DNA of 64,000 nt, taken from assembly GCA_964350445.1 (NCBI GenBank), contig CAYGKA010000021.1, positions 9,490 through 73,489 on the forward strand, given 5' to 3'. A program made the translations under genes and the position numbers. The stretch is from Hwanghaeella sp964350445. Lineage in GTDB: Bacteria; Pseudomonadota; Alphaproteobacteria; UBA8366; Aestuariispiraceae. The notes beneath the pieces were generated by a model. That model saw only the letters and a list, made by a program, of their open reading frames with translations, was not told the DNA's origin and made no database searches. This document shows, piece by piece, positions 1-8,253 of the stretch (positions are counted from its first letter, which is position 1; every line of letters begins with the position of its first letter).

Positions 1-381
1 GATTATATCCGCCAGATCATCGCGAAAGCCGACGGCGCCGTCGACCGTGCGCGCAGCGGATTGACCGCTTTCCACGACTATTACCGACACCGTCCGGACG
101 AATTGGCCCTCGGCCTCTATCTGTTTCAGGGCTTGGGCCCGAACGGCCTCAACAAGGAATTGGACGGCGCGTTGAACACACAGTTGACGAAGGTCGTTTC
201 CCTGCTGACGGAAGAGTGCGCGGCGGCGGGGCTGAAAAATCCCAAGGCGGCGGCCGGCGGCGGTATCGCGCAGGCGATCGGTGGCCTTATCCTGGAGCGG
301 ACAGGGCGTATCAAGCTTGTCGAACTGACGAGCCCTGACCTGATGCGGGCTTACCTGGATCGCGCGTTCGGCGTCGGCTGA
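1..381 (+). CDS. TetR/AcrR family regulator, C-terminal part (5' end outside window)
   Basis: The reading frame is open from the first base and ends at TGA 379-381, so only the last 126 residues are visible. They form an all-helical region with a YYRHRPDELALGLYLFQGL segment and a final helix LMRAYLDRAF, typical of the ligand-binding half of TetR/AcrR regulators. The DNA-binding N-terminus lies to the left of the window, so the target cannot be judged. The family call rests on the helical pattern alone and is moderate. Confidence 0.55.
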   Translation, partial: DYIRQIIAKADGAVDRARSGLTAFHDYYRHRPDELALGLYLFQGLGPNGLNKELDGALNTQLTKVVSLLTEECAAAGLKNPKAAAGGGIAQAIGGLILERTGRIKLVELTSPDLMRAYLDRAFGVG

Positions 382-455
382 ACCGGAAAAAGGGGCCGCG
401 ACCGGGGCCTTTCCGCCATTGCATGATGGCAAGACACCGCTTACCACTTTAATGG

Positions 456-947
456 ATGACCGCGCCCGCTAAAGAAAATGTCCGCACCATCTTCGCCGCC
501 GTTGCGGACCTCTGGCTCCAAAGGCGGCCCGGCGCCGGACTGCTGCCTTCGCGCTCGGCCTTCGACATGCTCGATTTCAAACCCTGGCTCGGCTGGGTCA
601 GCATCTACGACATCGAGTACGGAGATCCCATTCGCTTCAAGATCCGCCTTGCGGGCACCCAGGTGACGATCATCGAACAAGCCGACAATACCGGCCGTTA
701 TCTGGACGAGGTCTTCCCGCCCGCGGATTATCCAGGCGTATTCGCCCCCTATTTCGAAGCCTTGGAAAGCCGCGAACCGGTCTACCTGCAACGGACCGTG
801 CCGACGCGCTCGGGTGTGTCGAAAACGCTGTCGAAACTGGTCCTGCCGGTGGCGCAGGACGGCCTGCGGCCCGACAAATTCATCAATATCCTGCACTATT
901 CCGCGGTCATCGAATTGGACGCCGCCAAGCAACGCCTGGTTATCTGA
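456..947 (+). CDS. PAS_5 domain protein
   Basis: A 163-residue protein that is essentially one PAS_5-type domain. It has an N-terminal helix with WLQRRPGAGLLPSRSAFD, a central IRFKIRLAGTQV strand pair, an R-Y-LDEVFP loop, and a late LSKLVLPVAQDG strand, in the order seen in stand-alone alphaproteobacterial PAS_5 proteins. No output domain is attached. Such proteins are presumed cytosolic sensors of unknown ligand. The ATG at 456 has no clear Shine-Dalgarno sequence. It converges on the agmatine deiminase gene with only 28 bp between stops, and that gap is filled by a hairpin. Confidence 0.75.
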   Translation: MTAPAKENVRTIFAAVADLWLQRRPGAGLLPSRSAFDMLDFKPWLGWVSIYDIEYGDPIRFKIRLAGTQVTIIEQADNTGRYLDEVFPPADYPGVFAPYFEALESREPVYLQRTVPTRSGVSKTLSKLVLPVAQDGLRPDKFINILHYSAVIELDAAKQRLVI

Positions 948-949
948 CC

Positions 950-974
950 AGGTCGGCCCCAATCCGCCCGACCT
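950..974. terminator. bidirectional hairpin between convergent genes
   Basis: AGGTCGG (950-956) pairs with CCGACCT (968-974) across an 11-nt loop, exactly between the stop of the PAS protein and the stop of agmatine deiminase. There is no long T run, so it would be a weak intrinsic terminator or an mRNA 3' end for both genes. Confidence 0.5.
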
Positions 975-975
975 A

Positions 976-1974
976 TCAGACAGCCGGCTGCTGCTGGGTG
1001 ATGCAATGAATGCCCCCGCCCCCTTGCGAGACGGTGGAGACGTCCACCTGCACGATAGCTCTGTCGGGGAAGGCGGCGGCAACCGCGTCCAGCGCGACGG
1101 CGTCTTCCGGGATGCCGAATTTCGGCATCACCACACCGCCATTGGCGATGTAGAAATTGATGTAGGACCCGCAATACCCCCAATCGCCCTGCCCTTCCCG
1201 CGCCAGCGGCGGCGCTTCGCTTAAGAAGATCAGAGCAATCTGACGTCCTACGGCATCCGGCTCGCCTTCCAACGCGGGGTGGTTGCCTTCCGTCGTCTCG
1301 AAACCGGGGCCGGCGTCGACCGCGCTTTCCTCGAACAACACGACGCCCGGCCGGGTGAAACAGGCAATGCCGTCGACATGGCCGTCGGTGCCGAATTCCG
1401 TCTTGCTGCCGGGCAGCCAGATCACCTTGCGGACGCCCAGCGTGCGGGCGAATTCCGCCTCCGCATGGGCGCGCGTCAGGCCGGGATTGCGGTTCGCGTT
1501 GAAGACGACCGTCTCGGTGGTCAGCAGGGTTCCCGCGCCGTCGACGGCCAGCGCCCCGCCTTCCATGGCAAGCGCCGAGGTCACCGCGGGCAGGCCGATC
1601 CGGTCCAGCACGGCGCGGCCCAGGGCGGCATCCTGTTCAAATTCCGCGTTCGCGCCACCCCAGCCGTTGAACCGCCAACACACCCCGGCAATGCCGCCGC
1701 CGTCCTGGCGGACAAAGGTCGGCCCGGCATCGCGGAACCAGGCATCGTCCAGCGGCAGTTCCACCACGTCGATATCGGCACCGAGCAGGCTGCGCGCCCG
1801 CGCCGCCGATTTGGCATTGGCGATGACGCGGACCGGTTCGAATTGGGCGATCGCCTGCGCGACGGCGGCGTATTCCGCCTCGACCTGCGGCAGGATGCCC
1901 TGCCACATCGCATTGTCGGGCCAAGCCATCCAGCAGCACGCGTGCCGCTCCCATTCCGCCGGCATGACACGCAT
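976..1974 (-). CDS. aguA: agmatine deiminase
   Basis: Hydrolyses agmatine to N-carbamoylputrescine and ammonia (arginine to putrescine route), in the cytosol. The 332-residue product has the guanidine-group-modifying enzyme motifs in order: WFRDAGPTFV, EGGALAVDG, a DGHVDGIACF block with the catalytic His, and a C-terminal GGGGIHCITQQ carrying the nucleophile Cys near residue 324. Length is slightly short of the usual 340-370. ATG 1974 is chosen because GGGGAG sits 7 nt upstream and the family starts with this MPAEWERH segment; longer upstream starts lack homology. It is the last gene of a leftward operon after the SDR gene, 11 bp away. Confidence 0.93.
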   Translation of the reverse strand: MRVMPAEWERHACCWMAWPDNAMWQGILPQVEAEYAAVAQAIAQFEPVRVIANAKSAARARSLLGADIDVVELPLDDAWFRDAGPTFVRQDGGGIAGVCWRFNGWGGANAEFEQDAALGRAVLDRIGLPAVTSALAMEGGALAVDGAGTLLTTETVVFNANRNPGLTRAHAEAEFARTLGVRKVIWLPGSKTEFGTDGHVDGIACFTRPGVVLFEESAVDAGPGFETTEGNHPALEGEPDAVGRQIALIFLSEAPPLAREGQGDWGYCGSYINFYIANGGVVMPKFGIPEDAVALDAVAAAFPDRAIVQVDVSTVSQGGGGIHCITQQQPAV

Positions 1975-1985
1975 CGAAGACTCCC

Positions 1986-2702
1986 CTAATAAGTTGCCCG
2001 GCCACCGGAGAGGTCGAATACCGCGCCGGTTGAAAAGGTACAGGCGTCGGACAGCATCCACAGCACCATTTCCGCCGCCTCGTCCACTGTCCCCAAGCGT
2101 TTCATCGGGCTCTTGTCGATCATGATCTGGACATGTTCGGCGGACATCTGCGCCAGGATCGGCGACTCGATCGCCGCCGGCGCCAGGCTGTTCACCCGGA
2201 TATCCGTGCCCGCCAATTCCTTGCCCAGCGATTTGGTGAGCGCGATGACGCCGGCCTTGGCGGCGCTGTAGGCGGACGCGTTCGGCGTGCCTTCCTTGCC
2301 GGCGAGCGAGGCCATATTGACGATCCGGCCGGCGCCGCTCTTCTGCATCAGGGGCACCAGATGGCGGCAGACCTCATAGACGCCGACCAGGTTCACGTCG
2401 ACGATCCTGCGCCACAGCGCCGGATCGAACCCGACCAGCGATTCCGCCGGCCCGGCAAACCCCGCGTTGTTGACCAGCAGGTCCACCCGCTCCAAACCGT
2501 CGGCCGCCGCCTTCACTTGCGCAGGATCGCTGACATCGACTTTGGCGAAGGAGACACCCTCGAAAGCGGGCGCCGCCAAATCCCAGACCTGGACCGAGGC
2601 GCCGGCATCCCTGAGGCGTTCGGCGATCGCCTGGCCGATACCGCTGGCCCCGCCGGTGACGACGGCGGTCTTGCCCGCGTAGTCATAGACCGGCGCGCTC
2701 AC
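1986..2702 (-). CDS. SDR family NAD(P)-dependent oxidoreductase
   Basis: A classical short-chain dehydrogenase of 238 residues: cofactor motif TGGASGIG, structural NNAG, catalytic Ser in the MASLAG strand and YSAAK with Tyr and Lys. The C-terminal FDLSGGRATY is typical of SDRs acting on sugar acids such as 2-keto-3-deoxy-L-fuconate, so a sugar-acid or short hydroxyacid substrate is possible, but the sequence does not fix it. It starts with GTG at 2702, whose GTGA overlaps the stop of the upstream DUF1330 gene, implying translational coupling. The next gene is agmatine deiminase. Confidence 0.88.
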   Translation of the reverse strand: MSAPVYDYAGKTAVVTGGASGIGQAIAERLRDAGASVQVWDLAAPAFEGVSFAKVDVSDPAQVKAAADGLERVDLLVNNAGFAGPAESLVGFDPALWRRIVDVNLVGVYEVCRHLVPLMQKSGAGRIVNMASLAGKEGTPNASAYSAAKAGVIALTKSLGKELAGTDIRVNSLAPAAIESPILAQMSAEHVQIMIDKSPMKRLGTVDEAAEMVLWMLSDACTFSTGAVFDLSGGRATY

Positions 2703-2989
2703 AGGGTTTCCACCGCATAGGCGTTGCTGGTGGCGATCGCCTTGCGGATCGCCAAGGCCGGCGCATAGGTGTCGGAATGGTAGAATTCCTTCAACCGGTC
2801 CATGCTTTCGAATTCGACGATGACATGGCGGCTCGGCTTATAATCGCCTTCCAACTGTTCGCAGGGATTGCCGCGCACCAGAAACCGCCCGCCATAGGCC
2901 GCGATCGCGCCCGGGGTCATGGTCTTGTACACTTCGTACTTCTCCGGATCGCGGATTTCCGTGACGTCGACAATCAGTAGAGCAGTCAT
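2699..2989 (-). CDS. DUF1330 family protein
   Basis: A 96-residue protein with the ferredoxin-like dimeric alpha/beta-barrel pattern of DUF1330: an MTALLIVDVTEIRDPEKYEVY start, GGRFLVRG, HVIVEFESMD and a YAPALAIRKAIA helix. The biochemical role of DUF1330 is unknown. The start at 2989 is supported by GGGGAGAA upstream (longer in-frame starts add non-family residues). It is the first gene of a three-gene leftward operon with the SDR and agmatine deiminase genes. Confidence 0.85.
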   Translation of the reverse strand: MTALLIVDVTEIRDPEKYEVYKTMTPGAIAAYGGRFLVRGNPCEQLEGDYKPSRHVIVEFESMDRLKEFYHSDTYAPALAIRKAIATSNAYAVETL

Positions 2990-3188
2990 CGAATTCTCCC
3001 CTCGCTGCATGTTTTCCGTATCTTTCACCGCGAAGACTAATGGACAAAGCGGGCTTGCGAAACCGGCCAATCCGCCCCATTCACGAGCCGCCGTGAAAGA
3101 GTGCTCTTCCCGGCTGGACAGGACCCCGCGATTGACCGGCTGGCCTTAGCGGTTACCATCCCAGCCGCTTTCCTAAAGGACGCCCGAT

Positions 3189-4343
3189 ATGAAGAAGAAC
3201 GCGCCGCTCGACCCGGCGACCCTCGCCGCCCAGGGCCTTGGCTGGGAGGACGACGAAACCGGTGCGGTGATCCGCCCGGTCCACGTCTCCACCACCTTCG
3301 CACGGGATGAGAACTACAACCTGCCGGACGGTCGCACCTATATCCGCGACGCCTCACCCGCGCTGGACCAGGCCGAAGCGATGATCAGCGCCCTGGAAGC
3401 GGGCGAGGACACGATGGTCTTTTCGTCCGGGCTAGCGGCCTGCATGGCGCCCTTTCACGCGCTGCGGCCCGGCGACAGGGTGGTCGTGCAAAGCGGCATC
3501 TATTTCGGCGTTCCCACCTGGTTGGCCGAGTTCGGCGACGCCCATGGGTTGAAGGCGGTCTTCGTGCCGTCCGGCGACGAAGACGCCCTGCTGGCCGCCA
3601 TCGGTGAAGCGCCGACCGCACTGACCTGGATCGAAAACCCCTCGAACCCAGACCTTCATGTGACCGATATCGCCGCGGTCGCCGCGGCGACGCACAAGGC
3701 TGGCGGTGTGCTCTGTGTCGATTCAACGACCGCGACGCCGGTGCATTGCCGGCCGATCGACTTCGGGGCCGATATCGTCGTGCATTCCGCCACCAAGTAT
3801 CTGAACGGCCATTCCGACGTTCTGGCCGGCGCGCTTTCGACGCGCGGCAAGACCCCGTTTTGGGAGCGCATCCGCAAACATCGCTATCTGACCGGCCCGC
3901 AACCCGGCGGTTTCGACCTGTTCCTCCTGGTCCGCGGCATGCGCACGCTTTTCGTGCGGGTCGAACGGCAATCGGCCAACGCGCTGCGGATTGCGGAATT
4001 CCTGGAAACCCACACCAAGGTGACGCGGGTGAACTATCCGGGCTTGCCCAGCCATCCGCGCCACGCGCTCGTCCAACGCCAGATGCAGGGCGGGTTCGGC
4101 GGATTGTTGAGCTTCCATGTCGCGGGCGGCGCGGCGGGCGCGCTTGCCGTCGCCAAGAAAGTACAAGTGATCAAACGCGCCACCTCCCTGGGCGGGGTGG
4201 AAACGCTGATCGAGCACCGCCGTTCGGTCGAACCGCCGGACAGCCCCGTCGCCGATGACCTGCTGCGCCTGTCGGTCGGCATCGAAAGCGCGGACGATCT
4301 GATCGACGACCTGCGCCAAGCGCTGGACGGCACGGCGACGTGA
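3189..4343 (+). CDS. trans-sulfuration family PLP enzyme (cystathionine gamma-synthase/lyase type)
   Basis: A 384-residue fold-type I PLP enzyme of the Cys/Met metabolism family. It shows VSTTFARDENYN near the N-terminus, a FSSGLAA cofactor-phosphate segment, WIENPSNP, VDSTTATPV, and the PLP lysine in HSATKYLNGHSD. The C-terminus has IKRATSLGGVETLIEHR and LRLSVGIES. These are shared by cystathionine gamma-synthase, beta- and gamma-lyases and methionine gamma-lyase, and the substrate cannot be assigned from motifs. AAGGA lies upstream of ATG 3189. It is not next to the methionine genes at 30-34 kb. Confidence 0.88.
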   Translation: MKKNAPLDPATLAAQGLGWEDDETGAVIRPVHVSTTFARDENYNLPDGRTYIRDASPALDQAEAMISALEAGEDTMVFSSGLAACMAPFHALRPGDRVVVQSGIYFGVPTWLAEFGDAHGLKAVFVPSGDEDALLAAIGEAPTALTWIENPSNPDLHVTDIAAVAAATHKAGGVLCVDSTTATPVHCRPIDFGADIVVHSATKYLNGHSDVLAGALSTRGKTPFWERIRKHRYLTGPQPGGFDLFLLVRGMRTLFVRVERQSANALRIAEFLETHTKVTRVNYPGLPSHPRHALVQRQMQGGFGGLLSFHVAGGAAGALAVAKKVQVIKRATSLGGVETLIEHRRSVEPPDSPVADDLLRLSVGIESADDLIDDLRQALDGTAT

Positions 4344-4396
4344 CCTATTTGGAATAGCAACAACCGACCGAAACGATCATCGAGGGGGAATACAGC

Positions 4397-5038
4397 ATGT
4401 CTATCGATCTTTATACCTGGACCACGCCGAATGGCCGGAAGGTCTCCATTGCGCTTGAGGAAATGGGCCTGGAATACACCAGCCATTCCATCAATATCGG
4501 GCAGGACGAGCAGTTCGCGCCCGACTTCCTGAAGATCAGCCCGAACAACAAGATCCCGGCCATCGTCGACAACGACAACGGCATGACCCTGATGGAATCG
4601 GGCGCCATTCTGCTGTATCTGGCGAAGAAAACAGGCAAGTTCATTCCCCAGGATGAGGAAGGATACTTCCGCTGCGTCGAATGGCTGATGTGGCAGATGG
4701 GCGGCTTGGGTCCGATGCTGGGCCAGGCGCATCACTTCCTGCATTTCAATCCCGGCAAGGCGGCCTATGCGGAAGAACGCTTCGGCAACGAAGCCAAGCG
4801 GATCTACGGCGTGCTGGACAAGCGCCTCGCTGAAACAGGGGCCTATATGGCGGGCAAGGAATATACCATCGCCGATATGGCGACCTGGCCCTGGGTGTCC
4901 CGCTTCGAATGGCAGCAGATCGACTTGAACGAATTCCCGAATGTTAAACGCTGGTATATCGACATCGCAAACCGCCCCGCGACAAAGCGCGGTTACGATC
5001 AGCCGAAATATGTCAGCGATATTCCAATGCCCGCGTAA
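4397..5038 (+). CDS. glutathione S-transferase, YfcG/nu-class-like
   Basis: A 213-residue GST: N-terminal thioredoxin fold beginning SIDLYTWTTPNGRKVSIALEE, the cis-Pro segment NNKIPAIVD, the ESGAILLYLA glutathione-binding motif, and an all-helical C-terminal domain with IADMATWPWV. The TPNG segment replaces the catalytic Ser/Tyr/Cys of other classes and matches the nu-class YfcG type, whose members act as disulfide-bond reductases with glutathione. GAGGGGG precedes the ATG. A clear paralogue lies at 8671-9369 on the other strand. A strong hairpin follows the stop. Confidence 0.9.
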   Translation: MSIDLYTWTTPNGRKVSIALEEMGLEYTSHSINIGQDEQFAPDFLKISPNNKIPAIVDNDNGMTLMESGAILLYLAKKTGKFIPQDEEGYFRCVEWLMWQMGGLGPMLGQAHHFLHFNPGKAAYAEERFGNEAKRIYGVLDKRLAETGAYMAGKEYTIADMATWPWVSRFEWQQIDLNEFPNVKRWYIDIANRPATKRGYDQPKYVSDIPMPA

Positions 5039-5075
5039 TATTTACGGGCATCACCCCAGATCGCCGGTAGGAAGA

Positions 5076-5100
5076 CCGGGGCGGCCCAAGGCTGCCCCGG
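5076..5100 (+). terminator. GC-rich hairpin after the GST gene
   Basis: CCGGGGCGGCC (5076-5086) and GGCTGCCCCGG (5090-5100) form an 11-bp stem with one G-U pair and a 3-nt loop, 38 bp after the GST stop. No poly-T follows, so termination efficiency is uncertain. Confidence 0.55.
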
Positions 5101-5208
5101 CTCCAGGTGGAGTAAAATGATCGTCCGGCGGGTTTGGCCAACCCCTGGTCTGGAAACCCGAGTCCTTGTAAGTCCTTTCTAAGGCTAGCGGCAGGCGGTT
5201 GGGGGACT

Positions 5209-5886
5209 ATGGCCAGCTACAATCCATTCCGAGCAGCCAGTCTGATGACCCTTTATCTTGAGGAGATCACGGCGGCCGGCATAGACGTTGAATTTCGTCA
5301 GGACATCGGCTCGCTGCAGACGGTGCAGCCGGAACTCGTGGACAAGCCGCTTTCCCCCTATTTTCATCCCAGTTCCTACGAACTGGTTCCCGACAACTGC
5401 TTCTGGATTCACGGGACAGTCGAGGGCCGGACAGTTCACGTTCAGGCGGCCCGTATCGACGACACCGGTCATTCCCCGTTGGGCCTGCTGATCGAAGCCC
5501 GGTTCAACCGCTTCTTTGCATCCAGCGAACCCGTGACGGAATGCAAGGCCTTGTCGGGAATGCAGGGGCGTTGCGTCTATCATGGCGAGGGCTGGGTCGC
5601 GCCCGAATACCGGAAGACCAACCTGGCCAAGACCCTCATCCACCTGGGCACGATCGCCATCCTGATGCGCTGGCAACCCGACTATGTCTATGCCTTTTTC
5701 GACGAACAGGTCGTGGACAGCGGTTTCCCGTCAAAGGCGTGGTTCAAGATGTACGAAGCCATCGGGCGGCACTATCACGGTTGGCTGCTGCCCACCGACC
5801 TGATCGGCTGGATGGACAACCGCCACCTCGTCAATTTAGTGGAGTTGGAGTATCGACGAAGCGTGCTAGGGCAGCCACCGCGCTGA
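5209..5886 (+). CDS. GNAT-like hypothetical protein
   Basis: A 225-residue cytosolic protein without a firm family match. The central part, a VYHGEGWVAPEYRK strand followed by TNLAKTLIHLGTIAIL, resembles the acetyl-CoA-binding V-x-P-x-x-R/helix arrangement of GNAT acetyltransferases, so an N-acyltransferase is a reasonable guess. ATG 5209 is preferred over an upstream TTG at 5134 because of the G-rich TTGGGGG just before it. Its last 56 bp overlap, in opposite orientation, the 3' end of the gene at 5831-6304, which is unusual for this window. Confidence 0.6.
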   Translation: MASYNPFRAASLMTLYLEEITAAGIDVEFRQDIGSLQTVQPELVDKPLSPYFHPSSYELVPDNCFWIHGTVEGRTVHVQAARIDDTGHSPLGLLIEARFNRFFASSEPVTECKALSGMQGRCVYHGEGWVAPEYRKTNLAKTLIHLGTIAILMRWQPDYVYAFFDEQVVDSGFPSKAWFKMYEAIGRHYHGWLLPTDLIGWMDNRHLVNLVELEYRRSVLGQPPR

Positions 5887-6304
5887 CGCCGTTCAGGTTC
5901 AGCGGAAAGATGAACCGGTAGAAGTCGCAGTAATGCGGAACGCCGCCTACCTGTACCGGCATGGCGACGCGTTCCAACGCCGGCCGCTGGGTCCGGACCA
6001 CACCGAAATAAGTTTTCGCCAGAATACGATCGACTTCCTGGTCCGGAATGCCGGGCTTGCCCACGGCGTTGCGGCAGAACTCCTTGCCGTAGAGATCACC
6101 GGCGGGCGACAGGGTTCCGCAATAAAGATAGCGGGTTTCACTTTCGGAGACCGTTTGTACCTGAAGATAGGGCAATATCGATGTCAGTTCCTCGCCGCCA
6201 GTTGAAGTATCCCCGCCCGTCGCCTGATACCAGGAAAAGGCACGCCGATAGACATCGTCACCAATTTCGGACGGCGTGGTGATGAGGACACGGTCGCAGA
6301 ACAT
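5831..6304 (-). CDS. hypothetical protein, possible divergent PAS_5-like domain
   Basis: A 157-residue protein. Its second half resembles the PAS_5 pattern seen in the protein at 456-947: LYCGTLSPAGDLYGKEFC, a helix ending ILAKTYFGVVRTQRPALER, then VPHYCDFYRFIFPLNLNG as paired strands. This is a weak structural resemblance and not a family assignment. It starts at ATG 6304, whose TGATG overlap with the stop of the gene upstream implies coupled translation. Its 3' end overlaps the convergent gene at 5209-5886 by 56 bp. Confidence 0.6.
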   Translation of the reverse strand: MFCDRVLITTPSEIGDDVYRRAFSWYQATGGDTSTGGEELTSILPYLQVQTVSESETRYLYCGTLSPAGDLYGKEFCRNAVGKPGIPDQEVDRILAKTYFGVVRTQRPALERVAMPVQVGGVPHYCDFYRFIFPLNLNGVSAVAALARFVDTPTPLN

Positions 6305-6537
6305 CAGCCGGACGCCCCCTTCGCCAAGGCCCGGAACGCGGAAATCAGGTTCAGCACATCGCGTATCTGCGCATTGTCCAGATCCTCGATCCGTTCCGCG
6401 TCGAAATGCTCCCGAACATAAGCGCTGACAAGAGGACCGAGTCCGGCCTCGTCGATCAGGTCCTGAAGTTTCCCCGAAGCGGTATCGAGCAGAATTCTGG
6501 CTATTTCCGTATCGACCAGATCGGACCTTAGCGACAT
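6304..6537 (-). CDS. small helical hypothetical protein
   Basis: A 77-residue, acidic, probably all-helical protein beginning MSLRSDLVDTEIARILL and ending FRALAKGASG. No family is recognised. It is the first gene of a two-gene leftward unit (TGATG junction with 5831-6304), so the two products probably act together. The upstream region 6538-6632 is AT-rich and would hold the promoter. Confidence 0.6.
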   Translation of the reverse strand: MSLRSDLVDTEIARILLDTASGKLQDLIDEAGLGPLVSAYVREHFDAERIEDLDNAQIRDVLNLISAFRALAKGASG

Positions 6538-6632
6538 CGTTTCCCCCCACTCGCCAGTATTCTTATACCGTTAGTTTTCTACAATAGCGCGCAAAACACA
6601 ACCGGCGGAACAGACCCTTTCTTTGCCGTGTA

Positions 6633-7505
6633 TCAGTCCACCGCCCCATGGTTTTTCAAATCCGCGAATATACCGTCGATCCAGCCGACCACGGCATCGA
6701 TGCGGGCGCTTCGGCGCACATGGGGGTGTACGACAAGCCAGACCTCGCGGCTGGTCACCGGGTCGGACAGGCGGGCCAGGCGGTTCTCCCCTTCACCGAC
6801 GAAGACCGGGAGCAACGTCCGGCCCAGACCGGCCAGCGTTGCCTGCAGGATCGGCTCGCCGTCATTCACTCGCAGCGGGCTGAGCGCCGCCCTGCTTCCA
6901 TCCCTGCTGCCTTCCTTGGCGATCCATTTCGCCTGGGGGATGCCGGCGAAACTCTCCTCATACGTAATCCAGGGCAGATCCTCCGGCGCACCGGCATCGG
7001 CGCGGGCATAGGGCGCGTAAAGAATCGCACCCAGGCGGCGGGCAATCATCCCGTCCTCCGTCGGCCGGGCAAGACGCAGCGCGATATCGGCCTCCCGCCG
7101 GGTCACGCTTAGTGTCGCGGGTTCGGCGATCAGGTCCAGCGCGATATCCGGATAGGTCTTCAACAGATCGCCCGCCCGCGGGGCCAGCAGCCGGTTCGAC
7201 AATGTCGGCACGCTGGTCAGGCGGACCAGTCCGCCCGGCTTCGTATCCCGCCCGGCCACGTCTCGTTCCAGGGCGGCCAATTCGACCTCCGCCCGTTCAG
7301 CCCGGGCGATCACCTCCTCGCCCGCCGCGGTCGGGCTCAGCCGCCCATCGCGCCGGTCGAACAGCCGCGCATTCAGACCCTCCTCCAGCGCCGCCAATCG
7401 GCGGGTGACCGTCGTCTGATCGACCGCCAATATGCGGCCGGCCGCACTCAGCGTCCCTTCCCGTGCGATGGCGAGGACGACGCGCAAATCGTTCCAATTG
7501 ATCAT
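6633..7505 (-). CDS. LysR family transcriptional regulator
   Basis: A 290-residue LysR-type regulator. The N-terminal winged helix is clear: WNDLRVVLAIAREGTLSAAG, then the recognition helix around DQTTVTRRLAALEE. A periplasmic-binding-protein-like effector domain follows from about residue 90. The short VTRRLA helix-turn-helix variant is the subgroup that usually controls a divergent target. It is divergent from the isochorismatase-family gene at 7609, and the gap holds an 11-bp perfect inverted repeat, so it very probably regulates that gene and itself. Confidence 0.92.
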   Translation of the reverse strand: MINWNDLRVVLAIAREGTLSAAGRILAVDQTTVTRRLAALEEGLNARLFDRRDGRLSPTAAGEEVIARAERAEVELAALERDVAGRDTKPGGLVRLTSVPTLSNRLLAPRAGDLLKTYPDIALDLIAEPATLSVTRREADIALRLARPTEDGMIARRLGAILYAPYARADAGAPEDLPWITYEESFAGIPQAKWIAKEGSRDGSRAALSPLRVNDGEPILQATLAGLGRTLLPVFVGEGENRLARLSDPVTSREVWLVVHPHVRRSARIDAVVGWIDGIFADLKNHGAVD

Positions 7506-7563
7506 TCTGCATTTTTGCGGCAGTACGGCGAAAATTTCCAGATGGATTTGGTAAAAATGCAGA
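7506..7563. promoter_or_regulatory. perfect 11-bp inverted repeat, candidate LysR site
   Basis: TCTGCATTTTT (7506-7516) and AAAAATGCAGA (7553-7563) are exact reverse complements separated by 36 bp. One arm touches the LysR start codon, the other lies 45 bp before the isochorismatase start. This spacing would suit a LysR tetramer bound at two half-sites. Confidence 0.6.
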
Positions 7564-7608
7564 TGTAAACATCATCCTCACGCGATACCGACACCCAGGA
7601 GACGTTAT

Positions 7609-8214
7609 ATGACCGACCGGCCGAAGACCCTGTTGCAAATGGCGGGCGCAGACCTTACCCCCGCCGCCCTAAGCGCCGCCACCGTGGTTGTGGTCGACGC
7701 CCAGCGCGTCTATTCCGACGGACCGGTGCTGCTGACCGGTGTCGGCCCCGCCGCCGATGAAATCGCCGTACTGTTGAAACGCGCGCGGGCCGCCGGCGCG
7801 CCCATCGTTCATGTCCGCCATGTCGGTCCCGACGGCAGCCCTTTCGGCAAGGACGGCAACGGATTCAAATACATGACCCAGGCCGAACCCGCCGAAGGCG
7901 AGGCGGAGGTCGAGAAGAAGCTGCCGAACTCGTTCGCCGGCACGACTCTGGACGAGGTGCTGAAGGGGCTGGGCCGGAAGAAGCTGATCATCGTCGGCTT
8001 CATGAGCCATATGTGCGTCAGCGCGACGGCGCGGTCCGCCCTGGACCACGGCTATGGCGCAACGGTCGTCGCTTCCGCCGTCGCGACGCGCCCGCTGCCC
8101 AGTGCCACGGGCGACGGCACAATCGCCGCTGAAACGGTGCACGAGGTTGCAATGACCGAATTGTCCGACCGTTTCGCGATCGTCGCCAAGTCGGTCGATG
8201 AAATCCCGGATTAA
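7609..8214 (+). CDS. isochorismatase family cysteine hydrolase
   Basis: A 201-residue alpha/beta hydrolase of the isochorismatase/nicotinamidase superfamily. The catalytic triad is visible: Asp in VVVVDAQRVY, Lys in VEKKLPNSF, and Cys in the GFMSHMCVSATAR nucleophile segment. The family hydrolyses amide or vinyl-ether bonds (nicotinamide, carbamoyl or isochorismate-like substrates); the substrate here is unknown. It is divergent from a LysR gene with a shared operator region and is followed by a hairpin terminator. Confidence 0.88.
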   Translation: MTDRPKTLLQMAGADLTPAALSAATVVVVDAQRVYSDGPVLLTGVGPAADEIAVLLKRARAAGAPIVHVRHVGPDGSPFGKDGNGFKYMTQAEPAEGEAEVEKKLPNSFAGTTLDEVLKGLGRKKLIIVGFMSHMCVSATARSALDHGYGATVVASAVATRPLPSATGDGTIAAETVHEVAMTELSDRFAIVAKSVDEIPD

Positions 8215-8224
8215 GCTGTCAGTG

Positions 8225-8253
8225 TAAGGGACGTCAAAGGTGGCGTTCCCTTA
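8225..8253. terminator. hairpin after isochorismatase gene
   Basis: TAAGGGACG (from 8225) pairs with CGTTCCCTTA (8244-8253) with a single bulge and a loop of about 10 nt. It lies between the isochorismatase stop and the stop of the broken gene on the opposite strand, so it could serve both. Confidence 0.45.
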
